From positions 1-64,000 of the forward strand of contig JAEUUU010000110.1 of the NCBI GenBank assembly GCA_016787345.1: DNA of 64,000 nt, read 5' to 3'. This DNA is from Saprospiraceae bacterium (GTDB taxonomy: Bacteria > Bacteroidota > Bacteroidia > Chitinophagales > Saprospiraceae). Positions 35,536 through 42,986 of the stretch are shown here, one piece after another (the stretch's first letter is position 1; each line of letters opens with the position of its first letter). The translations under genes were made by a program, and so were the position numbers. Under the pieces are notes generated by a model. It was not told the origin of the DNA, did not search any database, and saw nothing but the letters and a program-made list of their open reading frames with translations.

Positions 35536-37440
35536 ATGAGTTTACAGATCAAAACCCTCGACGAATACCGGCAAGTTTATACTCGTTCCGTGGCCGATCC
35601 GGAAGGCTTCTGGGCCGAACAAGCTGCTGAATTTCAGTGGAAAAAGCCGTGGAAACAAGTACTTAAATGGAATTTCCGCGAACCCCGGATCAAATGGTTC
35701 CTGGGCGGAAAACTCAATATCACTGAAAATTGCCTCGACCGTCATCTGGAAAAACGCGGCAAGCAGGTTGCCCTGATCTGGGAACCCAATGATCCGTCCA
35801 AAAAAGCGCGCAAGATCACTTACAAGCAATTGTATGCGCAGGTTTGCCAGTTTGCCAACGCCCTGAAAGCGCAGGGTGTGAAAAAAGGCGACCGGGTCTG
35901 TATTTATATGCCCATGACGCCCGAACTGTCGGTGGCCCTCCTGGCTTGTGCCCGCATCGGCGCCATTCACTCGGTGGTTTTTGCGGGCTTCTCCGCGGTG
36001 TCGCTGGCCGACCGGATCAAAGATGCCCATGCGACGGTGGTGCTGACCTCCGATTACAATGCCCGGGGCGCTAAAAACATTCCAGTGAAAACGGTCGTCG
36101 ACGAGGCCCTCGGACTGGGTTGCGATACCGTCAAAACCGTCATTGTACATCAAAACACCGGCGATCCCGTCAAAATGATGGAAGGACGCGACATCTGGTG
36201 GCATGATGCGATTAAAGGCAAGCGCAAATCGTGCAAAGCGACGACCATGGACTCCGAGGATATGCTGTTTATTCTCTACACCTCAGGCTCTACGGGCAAG
36301 CCCAAAGGTGTGGTGCATACTCATGGCGGATACATGGTGTACACGGATTTTACCTTTCGCAACGTATTTCAATACCAGGAAGGCGACGTGTACTGGTGTA
36401 CGGCCGACATCGGCTGGATCACCGGCCACTCCTACATCCTGTACGGTCCGCTGCTTGCCGGCGCTACGACGATGATGTTCGAAGGCGTGCCTACCTACCC
36501 CGATGCCGGCCGCTTTTGGGATGTAATTCAACGCCATAAAGTCAATATTTTCTACACGGCGCCCACCGCTATCCGCGCCCTCATGGCCGCGGGCGATCAG
36601 TGGATCAACAATCGCCGCATGCCCTCGCTTCGCGTACTCGGTACGGTCGGCGAACCGATCAACGAAGAAGCCTGGCATTGGTACAATGAAAAAGTGGGTA
36701 AAAAACGCTGCCCCATCGTCGATACCTGGTGGCAAACGGAAACCGGCGGCATCCTGATTTCTCCTATCGCCGACGTAACACCTACCAAACCCTGCTTTGC
36801 CACCCTGCCGCTGCCGGGTGTGCAACCCTGCCTGGTCGATGCCAGCGGCAAAGAGATCACCGGCAACGACGTGGAGGGGATGCTTTGTATCAAATTCCCC
36901 TGGCCCAGTATCCTGCGCACCACCTACGGCGACCACGAGCGCTGCCGTACCAACTATTTTGCCGCGTTCAAAAACCTCTATTTCACCGGCGACGGCGCCC
37001 GCCGCGATGCCGACGGCTATTACCGGATCATCGGCCGCGTCGACGACGTCATCAACGTTTCAGGCCACCGCATCGGCACGGCCGAGGTGGAGGATGCTAT
37101 CAACAAAACGCCGGGTGTGGTAGAATCGGCCGTGGTGGGTTTCCCGCACGACATCAAAGGTCAGGGTATCTATGCCTACGTCATTGTAAACGACCGGCTC
37201 GAAGATGCTGCTGCATTCCGGCAAAAAGTCGTGGATACGGTTACCAAACAAATCGGCCCGATCGCCAAACCGGACAAAATTCAGATCGTATCCGGTTTGC
37301 CCAAAACGCGCTCCGGCAAGATTATGCGCCGTATCCTGCGCAAGGTTGCCGAAGGCGACACCTCCAATCTGGGCGATATTTCCACCTTGCTCAACCCCGA
37401 GGTAGTAGAAGAAATCAAAGTTGGCGCTTCCAGGGTTTAA
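35536..37440 (+). CDS. acs: Acetyl-CoA synthetase (AMP-forming)
   Basis: 634 residues, as for Acs (about 650). Converts acetate, ATP and CoA to acetyl-CoA. Motifs: ILYTSGSTGKPKGVVHTHGG (P-loop region), DVYWCTADIGWITGHSYILY, VDTWWQTETGGILISPI, and YRIIGRVDDVINVSGHRIGT. Lys595 in LPKTRSGKIMRRILRKVAEG is the usual acetylation target. WDVIQRHKVNIFYTAPTAIR is also Acs-like. Its product feeds the glyoxylate pair aceBA, 10 kb away in the same island. A weak ACGGG/CCCGT hairpin stands in the 80-bp gap after prpE; a terminator follows. Confidence 0.96.
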   Translation: MSLQIKTLDEYRQVYTRSVADPEGFWAEQAAEFQWKKPWKQVLKWNFREPRIKWFLGGKLNITENCLDRHLEKRGKQVALIWEPNDPSKKARKITYKQLYAQVCQFANALKAQGVKKGDRVCIYMPMTPELSVALLACARIGAIHSVVFAGFSAVSLADRIKDAHATVVLTSDYNARGAKNIPVKTVVDEALGLGCDTVKTVIVHQNTGDPVKMMEGRDIWWHDAIKGKRKSCKATTMDSEDMLFILYTSGSTGKPKGVVHTHGGYMVYTDFTFRNVFQYQEGDVYWCTADIGWITGHSYILYGPLLAGATTMMFEGVPTYPDAGRFWDVIQRHKVNIFYTAPTAIRALMAAGDQWINNRRMPSLRVLGTVGEPINEEAWHWYNEKVGKKRCPIVDTWWQTETGGILISPIADVTPTKPCFATLPLPGVQPCLVDASGKEITGNDVEGMLCIKFPWPSILRTTYGDHERCRTNYFAAFKNLYFTGDGARRDADGYYRIIGRVDDVINVSGHRIGTAEVEDAINKTPGVVESAVVGFPHDIKGQGIYAYVIVNDRLEDAAAFRQKVVDTVTKQIGPIAKPDKIQIVSGLPKTRSGKIMRRILRKVAEGDTSNLGDISTLLNPEVVEEIKVGASRV

Positions 37441-37481
37441 TCAAGATAACTGCCCTTTTAACGGGCTTTCATTCTCCATAT

Positions 37482-37553
37482 CCCCTTCTGCGCCTTTGCT
37501 TTGTCGCGTGTATTTTACCCGCAAAAAAGTGAAGGCTGCGGAGGGGATTTTTT
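37482..37553 (+). terminator. Likely terminator of acs
   Basis: Imperfect long hairpin: arm CCCCTTCTGCGCCTTT (37482-37497) with GAAGGCTGCGGAGGGG (37531-37546), then ATTTTTTATT. Forty-one bp past the acs stop. A short GCCC/GGGC hairpin (37452-37466) precedes it. Confidence 0.5.
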
Positions 37554-37558
37554 ATTAG

Positions 37559-37609
37559 TGATGAGTGAGGAGTGATGAGTGATGAGTGAGGAGTGAGGAG
37601 TGGGGAGTT
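37559..37609. repeat. GAGTGATGAGT/GAGGAGT simple repeat
   Basis: About 50 bp composed of GTGATGAGT and GAGGAGT units in irregular tandem, between the convergent acs and carbonic anhydrase genes. The minus strand is almost without G. It looks like a microsatellite-like array, not coding. Confidence 0.75.
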
Positions 37610-37619
37610 GAATAAAAAA

Positions 37620-37645
37620 CCCGCCGCACTTTTACAGCGGGCGGG
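37620..37645 (-). terminator. Terminator of the SulP-carbonic anhydrase pair
   Basis: CCCGCCGC ... GCGGGCGGG around ACTTTTACA, with AAAAAA directly before it on the plus strand, giving a U-tract after the hairpin on the minus strand. It is 39 bp past the carbonic anhydrase stop. Confidence 0.75.
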
Positions 37646-37684
37646 TCAAAAGAACATCCTTCAAATAATCTACTGCTTTATTCT

Positions 37685-38362
37685 TTATGCGATCAGTGCG
37701 CTCAACTCTTCTTTGCTGAGTTCGAGATGACTGATGTGTTCGTGTTCAAAGAGGTCGACTTTGCCGGTTTCTATATTGTACATGCCGCCTACGATGGCGA
37801 TGGCGCCGTCGTGAACCATTTCAGACAGGATGGGGCTGGCCTGTGCGAGTTCATCCATTACATAGTGTACGTTGTTGGTGGCAACGGCGTCGACGAATGC
37901 GTAGCTGTTGGACACCTCGAAGCTGGTTACGGACGTGTTGATGATGGCCGGTTCGATTTTGCGAAGCAAGGGGGTGAGGTTGCCCAGCTTAACGCCGTCG
38001 CAGGCGCCTTTGACCGCGCCGCATTTGGTGTGGCCGAGGACGAGGATAATTTTGGCGCCGGCAACTTTGCAGGCAAATTCCATGGAACCCACGATGTCTT
38101 CGTTGAGGATATTTCCGGCAATTCGGATACTGAAAATATCGCCGAGGCCCTGGTCGAAGATCAGCTCGGCCGAGGTACGCGAGTCCATGCAGCTGAGAAT
38201 CACGGCAAAAGGGTGCTGGCCGGATTTGGTTTCATTGACCTGTTCGAGCAGATTGCGGTGCAGTTTGAGGTTATTGACAAACCGGTGGTTGCCGCGGCGC
38301 AACAGTTCGAGGGCCAGAGCGGGGGTGATGTTATCTTGCATTTCTTTGGTGAGCGTACGCAT
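37685..38362 (-). CDS. Beta-class carbonic anhydrase
   Basis: 225 residues; interconverts CO2 and bicarbonate, using zinc. Zinc ligands: Cys and Asp/Arg dyad in VILSCMDSRTSAELIFDQGL, then His and Cys in VLGHTKCGAVKGACDGVK. No signal peptide, so cytoplasmic. It starts 7 bp after the stop of the SulP transporter gene, so transporter and enzyme are one unit: imported bicarbonate could be equilibrated or CO2 for carboxylases supplied. The ATG at 38362 (MRTLTKEMQDNITPALALEL) fits the N-terminal helix of the family. Confidence 0.94.
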   Translation of the reverse strand: MRTLTKEMQDNITPALALELLRRGNHRFVNNLKLHRNLLEQVNETKSGQHPFAVILSCMDSRTSAELIFDQGLGDIFSIRIAGNILNEDIVGSMEFACKVAGAKIILVLGHTKCGAVKGACDGVKLGNLTPLLRKIEPAIINTSVTSFEVSNSYAFVDAVATNNVHYVMDELAQASPILSEMVHDGAIAIVGGMYNIETGKVDLFEHEHISHLELSKEELSALIA

Positions 38363-38369
38363 AAGGCAA

Positions 38370-40016
38370 TTAGTTTAGAGTAGTAGTGGAGAGGGTGTTG
38401 TTGGGTTCTTTGGGCGCGGTTTTGACTGGAGGGCCCGGTGGTTCGACGTGTACAAAATCGGCTACCCAGTAGTTGTATTTTTCCTGGAAACCCCGGAGTT
38501 TGAACTGAATGTTTTTAGCCGGGGCATTTACTCTGAGGAAGTCCTGAATGATCTCCTGTACGTCGAAATCGATGTAAGCGGTGTCGGTAGCGTCAATCAC
38601 GACTTTGGAGTTTTCCGGCAGGTGGTCGAGGGTGAGTTTGATGCTGCCCTTGTTGAGGAAAGAAACTTCCTGCGACAATTTGATGTAAATCACGTCGCCC
38701 TCGTGGTATTCTTTGCGGTGGAAGAAGTAGGCATTTTTCATATTGCCCCGCAGAATCGCGAAAATGCTGGCGGCAAGGCCGATACCCACGCCCGTGAGCA
38801 GGTCGGTAAATACAACGGCGACTACTGTGATGATAAACGGCCACCACTGATATTTTCCGTTGGTCCACATTTCTTTAAAGATGGAGATTTTTGCCAGTTT
38901 GTAGCCGGTAAGAATCAACACCGCGGCAAGTGCCGCGAGCGGAATGAGGTTCAGGATATTTGGGATGAAAAGGACGCAGACAAATATCAGCAGGCCGTGT
39001 ACAATCGCGGCCATTTTGGTACGGGCGCCGGCATTTACGTTGGCCGAACTGCGCACGATCACGGAGGTGACCGGCAAACCGCCGATCAGGCCGGAAACCA
39101 TGTTGCCTACGCCCTGGGCGAATAGTTCCTTGTTCGGATTACTTGTGCGCTTCTGCGGATCGATCTTGTCCACGGCTTCGATGCAAAGCAGCGTTTCGAT
39201 GGATGCGACGGCGCAGATCGTCAGTGCAACGGTCAGCACTTTGGGGTTGTTCCACTGGCTGAAATCGGGCAAGGAAAACTGGTTGAAAAAACCGCTCAAA
39301 CTATCGGCAACAGGCATGTTGACCAGGTGTGTCGGCGTGATGACCCAGCTTCCGCCAACCGTTTTGAACAATTCATTGAGCAGAATCGACGCAATTACAG
39401 CGACCAAAGCGCCGGGAATCGGGCCCGATAATTTTTTTATAGCCGGTTTTTCCCAAAGCAACAGGATGCCGATCGAGATCAGGGCAACCAGCGTGGCTCC
39501 GGGGTGAATAAATTCGGTGATCGAGTTCCAGATGGCTGAAAAGGTGTTGCCGCCGTCCGACTGCAAAAAGGCTTCATCGCCCTCTGTATCGCTGTCGTAC
39601 CCCAAGGCATGAGGTATTTGTTTCAGAATAATAATGATCCCGATGGCCGTCAGCATGCCTTTGATTACGTTGGTCGGGAAAAAGTTGGCAATGGTGCCTG
39701 CACGGGCAAAACCGAGGATAAGCTGGAAGACGCCCGCCAGCACAACGGCCAGCAAGAACGTTTCAAAACTTCCAAGTTGTTGAATAGCAACAAGTACGAC
39801 CGCCGTCAGACCGGCGGCCGGACCGCTGACGCTGGTGTGCGAATTGCTGAGAAACCCGATTACCAGGCCGCCGACAATACCGGCGATCATACCGGAGAAC
39901 AAAGGCGCGCCGGATGCCAGGGCAATGCCAAGACACAAGGGTACCGCAATCAGGAAAATAACAAGACCTGCAGGAAGGTCAAACTTTAGGTTAGCAATAT
40001 AGTTGGGCTTTTCCAT
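38370..40016 (-). CDS. SulP-family anion transporter with STAS domain (probable bicarbonate)
   Basis: 548 residues from the ATG at 40016 (MEKPNYIANLKFDLPAGLVI); a start 10 codons earlier is possible. The transmembrane part (about 20-420, 12-14 helices) contains VPLCLGIALASGAPLFSGMI and SNSHTSVSGPAAGLTAVVLV, the SulP sulfate/bicarbonate signature region. The C-terminal STAS domain (about 445-535) has KVVIDATDTAYIDFDVQEII. The carbonic anhydrase gene directly downstream points to bicarbonate rather than sulfate as substrate (inference). SulP-carbonic anhydrase pairs and even fusions are known. Confidence 0.92.
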   Translation of the reverse strand: MEKPNYIANLKFDLPAGLVIFLIAVPLCLGIALASGAPLFSGMIAGIVGGLVIGFLSNSHTSVSGPAAGLTAVVLVAIQQLGSFETFLLAVVLAGVFQLILGFARAGTIANFFPTNVIKGMLTAIGIIIILKQIPHALGYDSDTEGDEAFLQSDGGNTFSAIWNSITEFIHPGATLVALISIGILLLWEKPAIKKLSGPIPGALVAVIASILLNELFKTVGGSWVITPTHLVNMPVADSLSGFFNQFSLPDFSQWNNPKVLTVALTICAVASIETLLCIEAVDKIDPQKRTSNPNKELFAQGVGNMVSGLIGGLPVTSVIVRSSANVNAGARTKMAAIVHGLLIFVCVLFIPNILNLIPLAALAAVLILTGYKLAKISIFKEMWTNGKYQWWPFIITVVAVVFTDLLTGVGIGLAASIFAILRGNMKNAYFFHRKEYHEGDVIYIKLSQEVSFLNKGSIKLTLDHLPENSKVVIDATDTAYIDFDVQEIIQDFLRVNAPAKNIQFKLRGFQEKYNYWVADFVHVEPPGPPVKTAPKEPNNTLSTTTLN

Positions 40017-40141
40017 AATATTTGAAGGAATACGCACGGCATACACCTGAACTCAGGCCGTATCCGTCGGATGAAATAATACACACGAGAACCCTGCCTT
40101 GTTGGCCGGATTCATTCAAACCTGAAATAAAAAATGGAAAA

Positions 40142-40468
40142 TCAAGCCCGGTTGGGGGGCGGAGAGAATATGGGCAAAAATGCCAGGTGACGCACCTCGT
40201 CGTCAAAAATAAGGTGCGCTGTGCGAACGTCAACCTCTCCCTCGAAAACAATTGCGCAAGTCTCAATCCGTTCGCGCATCTCTTTGTGCTTTACTTCTTC
40301 TTCAAAAATCGTGTTGGTCGGGTTGTTGTCTTCTCCATCATTGTCCTGATTGTTTTGTTGCATGACAACCTGAAAAACTTCGGGAAAAGAAAGGCGCGCC
40401 ACGTCGTTCAGCACGAGGCTGGAAACGGCTAATACGAGCAGACAATTTAAGACGCGACTTTTCAGCAT
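40142..40468 (-). CDS. Small exported protein of unknown function
   Basis: 108 residues. The N-terminus MLKSRVLNCLLVLAVSSLVL is a signal peptide or anchor; the rest is acidic with a Gln/Asn/Asp-rich stretch (residues 38-52) and ends FLPIFSPPPNRA. No known domain recognised. It is on the same strand as SulP, 125 bp upstream, and could share its promoter region or stand alone. It is supported by an intact frame with a plausible signal; the coding call remains moderate because it is short and unrecognised. Confidence 0.55.
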   Translation of the reverse strand: MLKSRVLNCLLVLAVSSLVLNDVARLSFPEVFQVVMQQNNQDNDGEDNNPTNTIFEEEVKHKEMRERIETCAIVFEGEVDVRTAHLIFDDEVRHLAFLPIFSPPPNRA

Positions 40469-40662
40469 AAATGGCTAGACCACACTTGAACAGCAAAAAT
40501 ACCAAGATTGATCGGGGTAAAGCGTTAAATTTTTATGACTTTTTCAAAAAAACAGAAAAACACGATTGATTATCAAGTGTTTATTTGGCTAAAAAAACCT
40601 TGTTTTTTTTCAAAAATTAAAAAGATCAAAGTTCGCTTCTTCGTTCCGTTTACCTTTCTGCC

Positions 40663-41625
40663 ATGAAAGCACTCGTCTTGAACGCACTTCATCAGGGGCT
40701 CGATTTTCAGGAAATGCCCGCTCCGCACGCCGGCAAAAGTGAAGGTCTGGTCCGTTTGCGCGCCGCTGCGCTCAACCATCGCGATTTATTCATCACGCAG
40801 GGTTTGTATGCCGGTATCAAATTCCCTACGATCCTCGGCTCCGACGGGGCGGGCGAATACCGGGGAAAAGCGGTGGTGATCGATCCGTCGCTCGATTGGG
40901 GCGGCGACCCACGGGCACAGGGCCGCGGTTTCAGGGTGCTGGGCTTGCCTGACGATGGCACTTTTGCCGAACAAATAGCCATACCCAGGTCGAATATTCA
41001 CCCCAAACCCGGACATCTCAGTTGGGAACAGGCTGCTGCGCTTCCGCTCGCCGGTGTCACTGCCTGGCGTGTCGTGTTTACACGTTGCCAGATCAAGGCG
41101 GGCGAACGCGTCCTGATTACCGGCATCGGGGGCGGTGTGGCGTTGATGGCGCTTCAGTTGGCCGCGGCTGCCGGAGCCGAAGTGTTCGTGACCTCTGGCT
41201 CGGACGAAAAACTGCAAAAAGCGGTGGCGCTGGGCGCCAAAGGCGGGGTTAATTATCGCAATGCTGACTGGGACAAGACGTTGAAAAAAGAAGCCGGCGG
41301 CTTCGATGTCATCATCGATTCGGCGGCCGGCAACGGTTTTGCACTTCTGCCGGCGCTATGCCAACCCGGTGGCCGCATCGGCGTGTATGGCGGCACTTTG
41401 GGCAAGATCGACGGGTTGAGCATGCAACCTGTTTTTTGGAAACAAATCAGCATTCTCGGCTCCACGATGGGTACGCGGCTCGATTTCAAAAAAATGCTGG
41501 CTTTTGTGGCCAAATACGAGATTGTACCGGTTGTCGATTCCGTTTTCCCGCTATCGGAAGGCAGCGCGGCCCTGCAAAAAATGGATCAGGGCGAGCAATT
41601 CGGCAAAATTGTTTTGTCCATCTGA
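40663..41625 (+). CDS. MDR-superfamily NAD(P)H oxidoreductase (zinc-type dehydrogenase/quinone reductase-like)
   Basis: 320 residues, cytosolic. GroES-like N-terminal half with ALNHRDLFITQGLYAGIKFP and ILGSDGAGEY; the catalytic Cys/His zinc ligands of true alcohol dehydrogenases are not evident. The Rossmann half has VLITGIGGGVALMALQLAAA with a GxGGG nucleotide loop, then ALGAKGGVNYRNADW, as in quinone oxidoreductase-type members. The end, FPLSEGSAALQKMDQGEQFG, is the family C-terminal pattern. Substrate is unknown. It is convergent with the EAD11-like gene, 6 bp between stops. The start at 40663 is the only ATG fitting the first beta strand. Confidence 0.88.
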   Translation: MKALVLNALHQGLDFQEMPAPHAGKSEGLVRLRAAALNHRDLFITQGLYAGIKFPTILGSDGAGEYRGKAVVIDPSLDWGGDPRAQGRGFRVLGLPDDGTFAEQIAIPRSNIHPKPGHLSWEQAAALPLAGVTAWRVVFTRCQIKAGERVLITGIGGGVALMALQLAAAAGAEVFVTSGSDEKLQKAVALGAKGGVNYRNADWDKTLKKEAGGFDVIIDSAAGNGFALLPALCQPGGRIGVYGGTLGKIDGLSMQPVFWKQISILGSTMGTRLDFKKMLAFVAKYEIVPVVDSVFPLSEGSAALQKMDQGEQFGKIVLSI

Positions 41626-41631
41626 CCGCGA

Positions 41632-42255
41632 TCAGAGAATGGTGAATTTGCCTTCGGCTACTTGTCGCCCGTTGATCAGCTGCTTCACCGAATATACACC
41701 GGGGACGTAACTGCCCGGCTTTTCTGCACCCCAGCCGTTGGTATAAAATGAATTAACCCAACCGGCTTCCACACTGCGACGTTTCTGGATATGCGTCAGC
41801 AGGCAGCCGTCAGGACGGTAGAGTTCGTACGTCAGATCAAATTCAATTTTCCCCGCCGAGGCAGGGTGAATCAGCCGCATCTCCCAATACACAAACCGGG
41901 TTTTTTCGTCTTTGAACTCGGTTTGGTATTTTCTTTCCCCTGATTCGGGCAAAACGCTTCCAGCCTCAAAAAAATAAAGCTGCGGATTGATCGCACTCTT
42001 TTGGAAAAAATCCGCTTCCATGCGGTCGAGCAGGTCGAGCAAACCAGACATGATACGGCTCCTGTCGCGGGAGTGTTGGTCGTAGTCGATGAGATTCTGG
42101 CTGTATTGGCGTTCGCTGCCCTCCCATTGTCCGTTGAGCAAAATGAGATCGTTGCGGAAAGGCCCTGGTAGCGGAGAGTTGGACAAATGCGTGAGCGCTT
42201 CCTCCAACAAGCCTTGCTGGATCAGGGAGCGACTGGAAAATGTATCTACTTGCAT
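41632..42255 (-). CDS. Probable effector-associated domain (EAD11-like) protein with C-terminal beta domain
   Basis: 207 residues from ATG 42255. Residues 1-85 (LIQQGLLEEALTHL, NDLILLNGQWEGSERQYSQN, then DRSRIMSGLLDLLDRM) follow the alpha-helical layout of effector-associated domain 11: a helix with LIxxGxxEEAL, NDLILLxGR/QY, and a final LLxLLDxL helix. EADs are adaptor modules of bacterial conflict and NLR-like systems that bring effectors and sensors together. The C-terminal ~110 residues (FVYWEMRLIHPASAGKIEFD to GVYSVKQLINGRQVAEGKFT) look like a beta-sandwich with a conserved GxYxVxxxxxGxxVAxGxF end, function unknown to me. No protease, NLR or nuclease gene is adjacent. The EAD call is from pattern memory. 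Confidence 0.6.
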   Translation of the reverse strand: MQVDTFSSRSLIQQGLLEEALTHLSNSPLPGPFRNDLILLNGQWEGSERQYSQNLIDYDQHSRDRSRIMSGLLDLLDRMEADFFQKSAINPQLYFFEAGSVLPESGERKYQTEFKDEKTRFVYWEMRLIHPASAGKIEFDLTYELYRPDGCLLTHIQKRRSVEAGWVNSFYTNGWGAEKPGSYVPGVYSVKQLINGRQVAEGKFTIL

Positions 42256-42308
42256 GAGGTGCAAAACTTGAAAACAGGGGGCAATTATAGCGATTGTGTG
42301 CCGACGTT

Positions 42309-42833
42309 TTATGAATTTGAACGCACAACCCTTCCCAAACCCCACAAAAACAACGCCGGCAGCCCGATCCAGAAGGCTTCGCTGAGTAAAACGCGGCCGC
42401 CCCATTCGCTCAGGAAGTTCCCGACCCCGATCGGCGATACCTGTATCGGCCGGAACGGGAAAAAAAGGCGCGCTTCGCTGAACGGCCACCACAAAGCGCA
42501 GCCCAAGCCGCCATTGGTCAACATGTCGAGTAAAGGGTGGGAGAGGGCCGACAGGGCGCACCAAAGCGCTGTTTTTAGTGTGTCCGGCTGTTTTTTGTAA
42601 AAAAAGCCGGCCAGCAAAAAGCCCAGCATCAAGGTAAAAACCACCGAGTGCGTCCAACCGCGATGCCCCCAGACGCTGTGGTAGGATATGCCAAACTGAA
42701 AAGCCAGTACGTCCAGATCGGGTGCAAAAGCGCAAAAACCTGCCAGCAGAAGCGTACTACTGCGTACCTGACGGGGAAAAAATGCGGCGCCGAGCGCCGA
42801 AGAAGCCACAACATGTCCGAATAATGATGCCAT
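42309..42833 (-). CDS. YdjM-like (DUF457) membrane-bound metal-dependent hydrolase
   Basis: 174 residues from the ATG at 42833 (MASLFGHVVASSALGAAFFP). The pattern HVVASSALG ... FAPDLDVLAF ... HRGWTHSVVFTLMLG ... LSHPLLDMLTNGGLG holds the His/Asp positions (H, D-x-D, H-R-G-x-T-H-S, H-x-x-x-D) of the LexA-regulated YdjM family. Four hydrophobic helices are visible. The family is predicted to be an inner-membrane hydrolase of unknown substrate, in E. coli induced by DNA damage. It is divergent from the large sortilin-like protein and lies 53 bp upstream of the EAD11-like gene on the same strand. Confidence 0.86.
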   Translation of the reverse strand: MASLFGHVVASSALGAAFFPRQVRSSTLLLAGFCAFAPDLDVLAFQFGISYHSVWGHRGWTHSVVFTLMLGFLLAGFFYKKQPDTLKTALWCALSALSHPLLDMLTNGGLGCALWWPFSEARLFFPFRPIQVSPIGVGNFLSEWGGRVLLSEAFWIGLPALFLWGLGRVVRSNS

Positions 42834-42986
42834 CGGGGGCAAAAATCCAAAATTTGTTTCCTTTGCCAGCCGCTACCCCAGGGACAAAACAGGTTTTTTG
42901 AACGCATTTTTGCCCGACTGATCGATTTAATCACCGGCATTGCCTTCATTGGCCCACCTTTTTGCAAAAAACAAAGCATAACCATC

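Noticed and set aside
41632-42842. A complete defence island around the EAD11-like gene
   Set aside because: Neighbours are an MDR oxidoreductase, a YdjM-like protein and a sortilin-like protein; no nuclease, protease, NLR-type ATPase or reverse transcriptase was found.
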